A stretch of 64,000 nucleotides of DNA from Akkermansia sp. Its GTDB lineage: Bacteria > Verrucomicrobiota > Verrucomicrobiia > Verrucomicrobiales > Akkermansiaceae. The notes under the pieces were generated by a model that was given only the letters and a program-made list of their open reading frames with translations, did no database searches and was not told the origin of the DNA. Location: positions 1 to 64,000 of the forward strand of contig JAFYUT010000096.1 in the NCBI GenBank assembly GCA_017549485.1, read 5' to 3'. Each line of letters begins with the position of its first letter. The first letter of the stretch is position 1. This document shows positions 8,532 through 15,854 of the stretch, one piece after another. The position numbers and the translations under genes were made by a program.

Positions 8532-8560
8532 ATTATGCACAAATCCCCCCCTTAAGTCAA
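8532..8560 (-). promoter_or_regulatory. Promoter of the kdsA-lpt operon
   Basis: Minus strand: -35 TTGACT (8555-8560), 17-nt spacer, -10 CATAAT (8532-8537). Predicted start near 8525, leader about 21 nt to the ATG at 8504. It is divergent to the promoter at 8656-8684. Confidence 0.65.
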
Positions 8561-8655
8561 TGAGATTTCTCAGTATTCATGCCAATCTGTGTAAAAAAAT
8601 GAGAGCTAAAACGCGAAAGGGCCTTTTCCGTGATTGCGGACGCTTTTCTCAGCTA

Positions 8656-8684
8656 TTGACAATCATAGTAGCGTATGTTATGGT
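8656..8684 (+). promoter_or_regulatory. Promoter of the GtrII-like gene
   Basis: Perfect -35 TTGACA (8656-8661), 17-nt spacer, -10 TATGGT (8679-8684). An ATG at 8675 lies inside this promoter, so the coding start is moved to 8723, leaving a leader of about 30 nt. Confidence 0.65.
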
Positions 8685-8722
8685 GCACTGCGTACGCAGA
8701 CAATAACAGCCGTATCGTTAAG

Positions 8723-10210
8723 ATGAATTGTAAGCAAACCGTATCTACGCTGATGCAGCGTGTGCAGGCTTCCCCCGGCAGAAATGTGTGGGTTTGGTGT
8801 ATTTATATTCTCATTTTTCTGCTGATATACGGTGCCATGTTGGTGCGTGGTGGGTATCATTGGGATGAAACATTGGATTTTTCCGGTGGAGCATTGGATA
8901 CCTATGTTGCCAATGGGCGTTGGGGGTTAGTATTGTGGCGGTGCGTATTCGGTATGGGCTGTGCCGTGTGGACCTCCGGCTTGTTGGCCGGTGTGTTGCT
9001 GACTGTTTCTTTGGTGTTGCAAACACGTTTGTTGAAACTTGAGACACCGGGGCTGCAATTGTTGTATGGCTTACTGTACATGGTACAGATACAGTTTGCC
9101 TATCAGATGGATTACTTCTTTTTGTGTGATGCTACAGCGTTCGGATTGTTAGCGGTAACATGGGCTGTTATGTTAGTGGAGCGCGGGGGGCTCCGTCGGT
9201 TGTTGCTTGCGGCTGCTGCGGTAACTTTTGCCGTTGCTGTATATCAGTGTTTGGTGCTTAATTTTTTTGTGTTGATGCTCCTGTTGATGCTCAAACGCTT
9301 GATTCTCGGTGAGTCTTTGCGTGTGGTGCGTAAGGGGCTTGTTACCGTTGGAGTCAGTTTTGCTGCGGTGGTTGGGTGGTATCTTATCAAATTGCCTGTA
9401 CAGCTGTTTGTCCCTGTAGATGCAGATGCCCTCGCGTTTTGTCAGGAGTATGCCGAACGATTGAATTACAGGGAGCAGTTATTCAGTGCTGAGTGGTATT
9501 TGTATGTGGGGCGCATGTTGCGTATTATGGCAGAGCATGCCATGGTACCCTTATCTTATGATGGAGAGTTGTTTTATGCGTCTGCTACGGTGCCGTTGAT
9601 TTTGCTTGCCGTATATACGGTTCGCAAGGTGCAGGGGCGTTCACGTCAAGTGTTGGCCTTGTCGTTATTGGTGTTGCTTTGGTTATCTCCGTTTGCCATG
9701 TATATGGTTATAGGCGAGACGTGGCCCTGTTACCCTCATACTAAGTTGGCGCAACCCTTGGTGATGGCTGCTTTTTGGGTAATAGCCATTCCCTTGATTA
9801 AATGGTCTGTTGTGTGGCGTTATGTGGGTGGTGCTGTGCTTGTTGTCTGTGTGGTTCAAGCCTCGGCCTTGGTATCACGGCATGCCGGCAAGATGCAAGC
9901 CTCTTTTGAGGAACGTTTGCTGCGGTTGCATCATACTGAAACCGATGGAGTGCGCGTTGCTGTGCAGAATGGTATCCCCCTGCGCAAAGGGTGTATTCTT
10001 TATTATCCCGCCTCACATAATTGGGAGAAAAATGGTTATGTGGATTTCAGCGGTGATTATCCTGCGCTGCTGTATATGGAGGGGGCCACAAGTGCCCGGC
10101 TGTACCGCAGCCGCCACAGAGAACATTTATTGCAAATGCCTGTGTGGCCTGCAGAGGGGGCCATACGTGTGGTGGATGATACTGTTATTATCAAAGGGCC
10201 CGAAATCTGA
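8723..10210 (+). CDS. Multi-pass membrane protein, GtrII-like glucosyltransferase
   Basis: A 495-residue protein with around ten hydrophobic segments. The first loop, after the first helix, carries a WDET...GRWG pattern, as in the Glucos_trans_II (GtrII) family and other GT-C enzymes that move glucosyl groups from a lipid carrier to surface glycans in the periplasm. The acidic pair in that loop would be the catalytic site by analogy. The C-terminal ~90 residues are soluble. The neighbouring LPS genes are transcribed divergently, so a role in modifying LPS or another surface glycan is plausible but not shown. A GtrA-type flippase is encoded far away at 46.7 kb. Confidence 0.6.
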   Translation: MNCKQTVSTLMQRVQASPGRNVWVWCIYILIFLLIYGAMLVRGGYHWDETLDFSGGALDTYVANGRWGLVLWRCVFGMGCAVWTSGLLAGVLLTVSLVLQTRLLKLETPGLQLLYGLLYMVQIQFAYQMDYFFLCDATAFGLLAVTWAVMLVERGGLRRLLLAAAAVTFAVAVYQCLVLNFFVLMLLLMLKRLILGESLRVVRKGLVTVGVSFAAVVGWYLIKLPVQLFVPVDADALAFCQEYAERLNYREQLFSAEWYLYVGRMLRIMAEHAMVPLSYDGELFYASATVPLILLAVYTVRKVQGRSRQVLALSLLVLLWLSPFAMYMVIGETWPCYPHTKLAQPLVMAAFWVIAIPLIKWSVVWRYVGGAVLVVCVVQASALVSRHAGKMQASFEERLLRLHHTETDGVRVAVQNGIPLRKGCILYYPASHNWEKNGYVDFSGDYPALLYMEGATSARLYRSRHREHLLQMPVWPAEGAIRVVDDTVIIKGPEI

Positions 10211-10233
10211 CTTGTTGCGTACAGATAAAACGC

Positions 10234-10262
10234 TTGCTTTCATTGCCAACCGATAGTATGCT
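10234..10262 (+). promoter_or_regulatory. Possible leaderless promoter before the sugar isomerase gene
   Basis: -35 TTGCTT (10234-10239), 17-nt spacer, -10 TATGCT (10257-10262). The GTG start at 10269 is 6 nt beyond the -10, so the message would start at the start codon. The -35 is poor, hence the modest confidence. Confidence 0.4.
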
Positions 10263-10268
10263 CTTGCC

Positions 10269-11210
10269 GTGAACGTTTTTTCTACATGCTGGAACAGCTC
10301 CCGCCACAATGAGGGAGGCCCTATGTGCGATGAAATCCGCGAGCTGGGCTTTGAGTATATTGAGGCCTCTCACGGCTTGCCTCTCTCTAAGTTACCCGGA
10401 CTTATTACGGCTGTTGAAGAGAAACGGATTCGCGTAGCCGGTGTGCATAATTTTTGTCCGGCTCCGATTGATATTCAGGGGGATGCTCCGGATGCTTTCA
10501 GATTCACATCTCACCGCTCCGAGGTGCGTGAGCGTGCCATGAGGTTGAGTCTAGAGACATTGCAGGCTGCAGCTCGTTTGGAGGCTAAGTATGTGGTGTT
10601 GCACATGGGGGAGGTAGAACTGTTTCAAGGGCACGAGGCTACTCGCACCTTGCAACGCATGGCTCGCCATGGCTATGTGGGTACAGCGGAATACGCCAAG
10701 GTGAAAGGAGAGGTGGTACGCCGCCGCATGAAGTTGGCCCCTATTTATCTGAATCGCGCCAAAGAGGCTCTTTATCAACTGGCTGAAAAAGCTAAAGAAT
10801 ATAATTTGGTGCTGGGGGTAGAGGGGCGCAGCCATTTTGAACAAGTGCCGGGAGAATGCGAATTCCCGGATTTGATGGCAGAGTTTGCAGATAATCCCCA
10901 TGTTCGTTATTGGCATGATTTCGGACATATTCAACGTAAACATAACTTGCTGTTGCTGAATCATGACCAGTATCTTGCCGGCCTTAAGCCGTATCTGTAC
11001 GGGGCTCATGTGAATGATGTGCAGTGGCCGCAGCGTGACCACCGTGCCCCATTCTTTGGGGGAGATGTAGATTTTGACCGCCTTTTGCCTAAATATTTTA
11101 CACAGAGCATGCCGCTGACATGGGAGTTGTCAAAATCCGTGACCAAAGAGCAAATATTGCAGGCCAAAGCTCGCTGGGATGCTTTGCATGCTACTCTGCC
11201 TGAAGCGTGA
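10269..11210 (+). CDS. Sugar phosphate isomerase/epimerase (AP endonuclease 2-like TIM barrel)
   Basis: A 313-residue protein of the xylose-isomerase-like TIM-barrel superfamily. The typical metal ligands appear in order: Glu in LGVEGRSHFEQ, His/Asp in RYWHDFGHI, His in GAHVND and Glu in TWELSKS. These enzymes isomerise or epimerise sugars or act on related substrates; the substrate cannot be read from the sequence. The start is a GTG supported by a possible leaderless promoter; the first in-frame ATG is at codon 19 (10323). It lies 58 nt after the GtrII-like gene and could also be read through from it. Confidence 0.75.
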   Translation: MNVFSTCWNSSRHNEGGPMCDEIRELGFEYIEASHGLPLSKLPGLITAVEEKRIRVAGVHNFCPAPIDIQGDAPDAFRFTSHRSEVRERAMRLSLETLQAAARLEAKYVVLHMGEVELFQGHEATRTLQRMARHGYVGTAEYAKVKGEVVRRRMKLAPIYLNRAKEALYQLAEKAKEYNLVLGVEGRSHFEQVPGECEFPDLMAEFADNPHVRYWHDFGHIQRKHNLLLLNHDQYLAGLKPYLYGAHVNDVQWPQRDHRAPFFGGDVDFDRLLPKYFTQSMPLTWELSKSVTKEQILQAKARWDALHATLPEA

Positions 11211-11218
11211 GTCTTTTT

Positions 11219-11839
11219 TTATCGGGGCATATATGTTTTGAGCAAGGCAACGGTATCAGCCGCTAGACGACGGATAGCCGATTCTTTGCCTTGGATGGCA
11301 GGTAAGCTCCACAGTGTAAAGTCATTGTGTGCTACTATATTGAAATACATGCCGCGCAGGCAAGTGAGGCACCATAACCAATCTGCCCGATTCATACCCG
11401 GAAAGTGCGCTTGTAGGGCGTCTTGCCACTCTTGTAAGGCATAGGAGTAGTGAGACTCGTATACGTCTCTCGTCAGTTCGGGTGGTTCATAGCCCATTTT
11501 GTTGAGAAAACACAGCACCTCCTCTCCGGTTGCTACGGTGGAGTCTTGCCAATGAGTGATGGGGGCAGAAAGCCAGGCGTAGATAATCTGTTCCGGGCTG
11601 TTACTGTTCCTTGCTTCCTCAAGCGCGGTCAAGCACACTTCATTGTATTGCTCTGAGATGTAAGCGAGGGTGTCTCGGTACAAATCCGCCTTATGTCCGA
11701 AGTGATAGCGTATGAGCCCGATGTTGACGCCTGCTTCATTAGCAATATCGCGTACGGCGGCGCCCTCATACCCCAAGCGGGTAAATTGGGTAATGGCTGC
11801 CCGCATGATAACGGCTTTTGTGGCGTCGGATTTGTTCAT
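11219..11839 (-). CDS. TetR-family transcriptional regulator
   Basis: A 206-residue regulator. Residues about 8-55 form the TetR helix-turn-helix (AAITQFTRLGYEGAAVRDIANEAGV then IGLIRYHFGHKADLY). The C-terminal all-helical ligand domain contains several Trp residues. It is the last gene of the minus-strand mazG operon, 9 nt after the SHD1-like lipoprotein gene, so its own promoter may be absent. No palindromic operator is evident next to it. The ligand and targets are unknown. Confidence 0.9.
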   Translation of the reverse strand: MNKSDATKAVIMRAAITQFTRLGYEGAAVRDIANEAGVNIGLIRYHFGHKADLYRDTLAYISEQYNEVCLTALEEARNSNSPEQIIYAWLSAPITHWQDSTVATGEEVLCFLNKMGYEPPELTRDVYESHYSYALQEWQDALQAHFPGMNRADWLWCLTCLRGMYFNIVAHNDFTLWSLPAIQGKESAIRRLAADTVALLKTYMPR

Positions 11840-11848
11840 GGCTTGTTC

Positions 11849-12799
11849 TCAGCGAGTAGAGGCGTCTTGAGAAATAGAGTCCAGATAGGAGATGTCTTCT
11901 TTGGAGAAGCTCTCAAGCCTTGTTTTGGTAACTTTGCCACCCGGTTCTTTGAGGTAGACATAGTTGTTTTTCTCGTCGAAACGCATGAGTTTTGCGAAGA
12001 TGGTGGCTTTGCCACGGCGCTCTGTCCACTCGCGATAGCCCTTGGTTTTAAGTTCTTTTTGGTGGGCTCGGTAATCGGCCTCAGCCTTTTCTACGCCTGC
12101 TTCAATTTCGGCGTGTACATCGTAGAGATAATCGCTCATGCCGTTGATACGTGCTGTTACCTTACCGCCATAGGGGGATATAACCACAATACCCGGGCGG
12201 CGGTCTATTCCGTATTTGTTGGCAAGCCGATTAATGGAGCTGAGGCTGTATCGGGTAGATTTACCGGGGCTGTCGTCAATGGCGGCACCGGAGTCAATCT
12301 TCATGCGTATGACGCGTCCTTCACAATAGGTGTCAAACTTTTGTGTCTCAAGCAGAGTGCGCCCCAACTCTTTACTTTTGGGGCTGGTAATGGAGTCATG
12401 AAACCAAATGATGAGTGGCAATCCTTGGCGGCGGGAGAGCTTGAGGGCTTGCCCGTAGTTGTTGAGCCACCCGTTGCCTTGGCGTTTTTTCTCGAAAACG
12501 GCGTTGAGTTCTGCCATGGATTCATTGAGATTGTCCGGGTCTGTCCAAATGATTTCGTCCTCATCGGTGCTGCCTTCTACTTTTTTAAGGTCTGCCTCTG
12601 AGGTCACCTTCATGTTGATGGCATCCGGATTATTGGCCCCGGGTAACAGGGTGTTTCCCATGAATCCTGCCATATCCTGCGGCAAATCTTTCGTGGCATT
12701 GGTGGATTCCTCTGTTACGGTGCGTTGCATAAATACGGAGCATGCCTGTAACAGAATCAGTCCGCACAGAATCAACGATTTCGTGAATACGGATTTCAT
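11849..12799 (-). CDS. Lipoprotein with thioredoxin-like and SHD1-like domains
   Basis: A 316-residue predicted lipoprotein: the N-terminus MKSVFTKSLILCGLILLQAC has lipobox Cys20. A middle region (about 100-225) looks like a thioredoxin fold of the DUF255/thioredoxin_7 kind (GLPLIIWFHDS..., RPGIVVISPYGGKV) without a CxxC active site, so it is probably not a redox enzyme. The C-terminal ~60 residues (YREWTERRGKATIFAKLMRF... GGKVTKTRLESFSKEDISYL) match the SHD1-type small beta-barrel common in planctomycetal and verrucomicrobial secreted proteins. A longer frame starting at 12877 would overlap mazG and lose the lipobox, so 12799 is chosen. It starts 16 nt after mazG. Confidence 0.75.
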   Translation of the reverse strand: MKSVFTKSLILCGLILLQACSVFMQRTVTEESTNATKDLPQDMAGFMGNTLLPGANNPDAINMKVTSEADLKKVEGSTDEDEIIWTDPDNLNESMAELNAVFEKKRQGNGWLNNYGQALKLSRRQGLPLIIWFHDSITSPKSKELGRTLLETQKFDTYCEGRVIRMKIDSGAAIDDSPGKSTRYSLSSINRLANKYGIDRRPGIVVISPYGGKVTARINGMSDYLYDVHAEIEAGVEKAEADYRAHQKELKTKGYREWTERRGKATIFAKLMRFDEKNNYVYLKEPGGKVTKTRLESFSKEDISYLDSISQDASTR

Positions 12800-12815
12800 G
12801 GCAAACGGTACAGAA

Positions 12816-13640
12816 TCACTTGTTTTCTTGCTGTTTGGCGCGTTGCCATGCTGCCTCCATTTGTTCTGTTGAGGCATCTTGCAGAGAAATTCCCTGTGCT
12901 TTCAGATCCTTCTCCAGCATGTTGAATCGGCGCTCAAATTTGCGGTTGGCTGCATCCAATGCTACCTCGGGATCAATGCCGCGGCGGCGGCACAGATTCA
13001 CCGTGCAGAATAGTAAATCTCCAAGCTCTTCTTCTACTTGTGGGGCAGTGTCGGGCAAATCTAAGGTAGCGGCAACTTCATCTGTTTCTTCGCGTATTTT
13101 TTCTACAACACCGGCATGGTCAGGCCAGTCGAAGCCTACTTTTGCTACCTTTTTGGTAATTTTGGCTGCTTTCAGCAGAGAGGGGAGCCCGTTTCCGCAG
13201 TTTTTGAGATATGGTTTATCTTCAATGGATTGCTCCTTACGTTTAATGGCATCCCATTGATTAAGTACACCTTCCGTATCTTGAACATCCGACGTGCCGA
13301 ATACGTGGGGGTGGCGGCGTACCAGTTTGTCGCTGAGCTCGCAGGCTATATCGTTGATATCAAATGCATCTTGCTTGGCCTCTGCAGCAAGCTCGGCATG
13401 AAAGAGTACCTGTAACAGTACGTCTCCCAGCTCCTCTCGCATATGCGGTTGGTCATTGGCACGTATGGCATCAATACACTCGTATGCTTCCTCCAGAAGG
13501 TTTGGTATTAAACTTTCATGTGTTTGCTCAGCATCCCACGGGCAGCCTCCGGGAGCGCGCAGTCTGTGCATGACGGCAATGGCTCGCTCCAACTGCCGCT
13601 GAGGTTCGCGGCAGTGTTTCATTTCATCGTCTGTCATCAT
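12816..13640 (-). CDS. mazG: Nucleoside triphosphate pyrophosphohydrolase MazG
   Basis: Hydrolyses (d)NTPs to monophosphates and pyrophosphate as a housecleaning enzyme. It has two tandem all-alpha MazG domains: an N-terminal one with GGCPWDAEQTHESL...LEEAYE...EELGDVLLQV and a C-terminal one with KIREETDEV...VEEELGDLLF. The EExxE and ExxD Mg-binding motifs are complete. The 274-residue length is standard. Its start overlaps the stop of the upstream small gene by 4 nt (ATGA), so translation is coupled. Confidence 0.95.
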   Translation of the reverse strand: MMTDDEMKHCREPQRQLERAIAVMHRLRAPGGCPWDAEQTHESLIPNLLEEAYECIDAIRANDQPHMREELGDVLLQVLFHAELAAEAKQDAFDINDIACELSDKLVRRHPHVFGTSDVQDTEGVLNQWDAIKRKEQSIEDKPYLKNCGNGLPSLLKAAKITKKVAKVGFDWPDHAGVVEKIREETDEVAATLDLPDTAPQVEEELGDLLFCTVNLCRRRGIDPEVALDAANRKFERRFNMLEKDLKAQGISLQDASTEQMEAAWQRAKQQENK

Positions 13641-13930
13641 TTTTTGCGTTGGTCTCGGCGTTCATTAGTGGCTTTGCCTGCTAATATGTCGTCAATATGC
13701 TCTACCAAATCCCATGAGACGCGGCGGCGTTGGTATTTGCGCCACAAAAGGTCACGCAGGGTGCGCCAGTGGTCCTCGGTAAAGTCGGCCGGGGTGGGGA
13801 CTACTTCATCTTTCATGGAGCGGCCCACCTTGGGGGTGCAGGTTAATTGCCACCAACCACCGAAGTGGCTTGCTTCGTAAATGACTTTGTTGCCGTCTTC
13901 GTCGCGGTCTTGCCAAGAGAATGTTTCCAT
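13637..13930 (-). CDS. Small cytoplasmic protein of unknown function
   Basis: A 97-residue soluble protein rich in Trp and charged residues (ASHFGGWWQLTCTPKVG, then a basic C-terminus ending ERRDQRKK). There is no signal peptide or transmembrane segment. It overlaps the mazG start by 4 nt and follows the secreted gene at 13952 by 21 nt, so it is co-transcribed. The C-terminal half looks helical. I do not recognise a family. Confidence 0.75.
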   Translation of the reverse strand: METFSWQDRDEDGNKVIYEASHFGGWWQLTCTPKVGRSMKDEVVPTPADFTEDHWRTLRDLLWRKYQRRRVSWDLVEHIDDILAGKATNERRDQRKK

Positions 13931-13951
13931 ATCTGTGTGTTTGTGTGTTTA

Positions 13952-14470
13952 TCAGCGTTGACCACCGCGGGGCAGGTTGCGGTGGGCGTTTTCTACATCG
14001 GCATTCATGGTGGGTGCTATGCCTACTGCGCCGTTGTTAAGAGATACAATCAAGGGCTTGGCTCGCTCTCCATCTGCATTGTATCGGTAAATGACTCGCT
14101 GAACAAGCTTTTCATCATGAACGGAATACATGCGTTCTTCCACCAGACGGGCCTGGCGGTCATAGCCGTACGCTACCTTGTAAATGGGTTGGCGGTTCCC
14201 ATCGTAAATGGTACAGCCGATCAGCTGCCCGTATTTGCCCTCTGTATAGTCGTTGATGGCTGCTAATTTCCCGTTGGAGGCGTAGGTTGCGCAGCGCATA
14301 CCTTTCCACCCGGCTTGGCGCTTGTATACGGAGCGAGAGCCGTCGGGGTGGCGCATCACGCGTACCACATCACGGTCTTCATGAGAGATGTCGGGGCTCT
14401 GAGCAAGTGCAACCGGCATAACAGATGCGGCGGTTATTGCGGCCATGGCAATAAGGAGCTGTTTCTTCAT
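13952..14470 (-). CDS. Secreted protein of unknown function
   Basis: A 172-residue protein with a clear signal peptide (MKKQLLIAMAAITAASVMPVALA, cleavage after ALA near residue 23). The mature part has repeated Tyr/Gly/Asp strands (TIYDGNRQPIYKVAYGYD, then RQARLVEERMYS) that resemble a YD- or MORN-like beta-meander, but no named domain is certain. An ATG three codons upstream falls inside the -10 box, so the start at 14470 is used. It is the first gene of the mazG-tetR operon and divergent from ispH. Confidence 0.75.
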   Translation of the reverse strand: MKKQLLIAMAAITAASVMPVALAQSPDISHEDRDVVRVMRHPDGSRSVYKRQAGWKGMRCATYASNGKLAAINDYTEGKYGQLIGCTIYDGNRQPIYKVAYGYDRQARLVEERMYSVHDEKLVQRVIYRYNADGERAKPLIVSLNNGAVGIAPTMNADVENAHRNLPRGGQR

Positions 14471-14477
14471 GCCCCCC

Positions 14478-14506
14478 ATTGTACTATGATAAAACGGTTA
14501 AATCAA
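14478..14506 (-). promoter_or_regulatory. Leaderless promoter of the mazG-tetR operon
   Basis: Minus strand: -35 TTGATT (14501-14506), 17-nt spacer, -10 TACAAT (14478-14483). The ATG at 14470 is 7 nt beyond the -10, so the leader is about 1 nt. Confidence 0.65.
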
Positions 14507-14537
14507 GCGTTAAGTATGGCTGTTCCGGGCATTTTTC

Positions 14538-14566
14538 TTGACAGTCGGGCTAAGAATCGTCACAAT
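14538..14566 (+). promoter_or_regulatory. Leaderless promoter of ispH
   Basis: Perfect -35 TTGACA (14538-14543), 17-nt spacer, -10 CACAAT (14561-14566). The ATG at 14573 is 6 nt beyond, so the transcript should begin at or next to the start codon. Confidence 0.6.
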
Positions 14567-14572
14567 ATTCTC

Positions 14573-15775
14573 ATGCAAGTAAAAAAGCCCGTTAATGTGC
14601 GTCGTCGCGATGTGTTGGAGCGTATTCGTGCTCAGGTAGACCGCTATAAGAGTCCCTTGGTTCAGCATATTCGCGAGAATAATGATGTACTTGTCTGCGG
14701 CAATACCGAGGTTTTTTTGGCTTCTTCGTTCGGTTTTTGTGACGGCGTGAAGCGCGCTATTGAGATTGCTCATGCTGCGTGTGATATGTTTGCCGGTAAA
14801 CGTATATGGCTTATCGGTGAGATTATTCACAATCCCGTAGTGAATGCACGCTTGGATGCTATGGGCTTACTGCATCTGCCGTTCCGTACCGATGACCCTG
14901 CTTATGATGCGTTGATTGAGGAGGATGTGGTTATCATACCTGCTTTTGGCGTGCCGGTGAAATTGCGTAAAAAGCTTGAGGATAAAGGAGTGCAATTGGT
15001 TGACTCTACTTGCGGTAATGTGATGAAGGTGTGGACGCGTGTGCGCTCTTATGCTCGCGCCGGTATCACCAGTATTATTCACGGTAAGGCCAAGCATGAG
15101 GAGAGTATGGCTACTGCCTCTCACAGCATGGGGGATGATGGCTTGGGAAATTACTTGGTCATTTTCTCTGAGGCTGAGGCCCGTATGTTGGTTGATTATT
15201 TGTCGGGTAAGGGAAATCGAGAGGAGTTTATGGCTCATTTTGCCTCAGCATGTTCACCCGGGTTTGATCCCGATATACACTTGCAGGAAATAGGCATGGC
15301 TAATCAAACAACGATGCTCAAGAGTGAGACTGCCCATATTCAACAGATGTTGCGTGCCGCGGTAGTTGAGCGAGATGGCGATGACGCCCGTTTCCATGTG
15401 TTCGATACCATTTGCGGGGCGACTCAAGACCGCCAAAATGCCCTTTTTGAGCTGCTGGAAAAACCGCTTGATGCTATGTTTATCATTGGCGGGTACAACA
15501 GCTCCAATACAACTCATTTGGCTCATATTGCTGCACGCCGTTTACCCACGTTCTTTGTGAAATCTGCTGATTGCTTGCTTAATCTGCATGAAATCAAGGC
15601 GTATGATCTTTCTGCTCGTGAGGAACGTACCGTGCAGTTGCCCGGTGAAGTTGCTGACCCTGATAGAGTTTGGCGTATTGGCATCACTGCCGGGGCTTCA
15701 TGCCCCGACAATGTGATTGAGGAAGTCCTGCGCCGATTATCCGAGCTGAGAGGCTTCCCATTGCCGTTGGTATGA
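14573..15775 (+). CDS. ispH: 4-hydroxy-3-methylbut-2-enyl diphosphate reductase, long form
   Basis: Last enzyme of the MEP pathway, an Fe-S protein converting HMBPP to IPP and DMAPP. The three conserved cluster cysteines are in FGFCDGVKRAIEIA (Cys56), DSTCGNV and GASCPDNVIEE. The substrate-binding His is in GEIIHNPVV. At 400 residues it is the long form, as in cyanobacteria, plants and some PVC bacteria, rather than the ~315-residue E. coli form; the extra sequence lies in the N-terminal ~40 residues and internal loops. The frame is open far upstream, but the promoter at 14538-14566 and the lack of family similarity before residue 1 support 14573. Confidence 0.94.
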   Translation: MQVKKPVNVRRRDVLERIRAQVDRYKSPLVQHIRENNDVLVCGNTEVFLASSFGFCDGVKRAIEIAHAACDMFAGKRIWLIGEIIHNPVVNARLDAMGLLHLPFRTDDPAYDALIEEDVVIIPAFGVPVKLRKKLEDKGVQLVDSTCGNVMKVWTRVRSYARAGITSIIHGKAKHEESMATASHSMGDDGLGNYLVIFSEAEARMLVDYLSGKGNREEFMAHFASACSPGFDPDIHLQEIGMANQTTMLKSETAHIQQMLRAAVVERDGDDARFHVFDTICGATQDRQNALFELLEKPLDAMFIIGGYNSSNTTHLAHIAARRLPTFFVKSADCLLNLHEIKAYDLSAREERTVQLPGEVADPDRVWRIGITAGASCPDNVIEEVLRRLSELRGFPLPLV

Positions 15776-15854
15776 GTTTCATACGATTAATTTGTTAGCT
15801 GTATGAATATAAAGCCTTTTTTGAGGTGAGTATTTCTTTTTTGTAGTGTGATTT

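Noticed and set aside
8675-8722. Upstream ATG extension of the GtrII-like gene
   Set aside because: The ATG at 8675 lies inside the spacer and -10 of a promoter with a perfect TTGACA, so it would not be in the mRNA.
11693-12601. A 302-codon plus-strand frame opposite the tetR and SHD1-like lipoprotein genes
   Set aside because: Both minus-strand genes have clear domains or signals; the frame is a by-product of codon bias.
12800-12877. Longer start for the SHD1-like lipoprotein gene
   Set aside because: It would overlap mazG and bury the lipobox signal peptide behind 26 polar residues.
14315-14572. Upstream extension of the ispH frame by 86 codons
   Set aside because: It is antisense to the signal peptide region of the divergent gene and precedes the ispH promoter; the residues show no IspH similarity.
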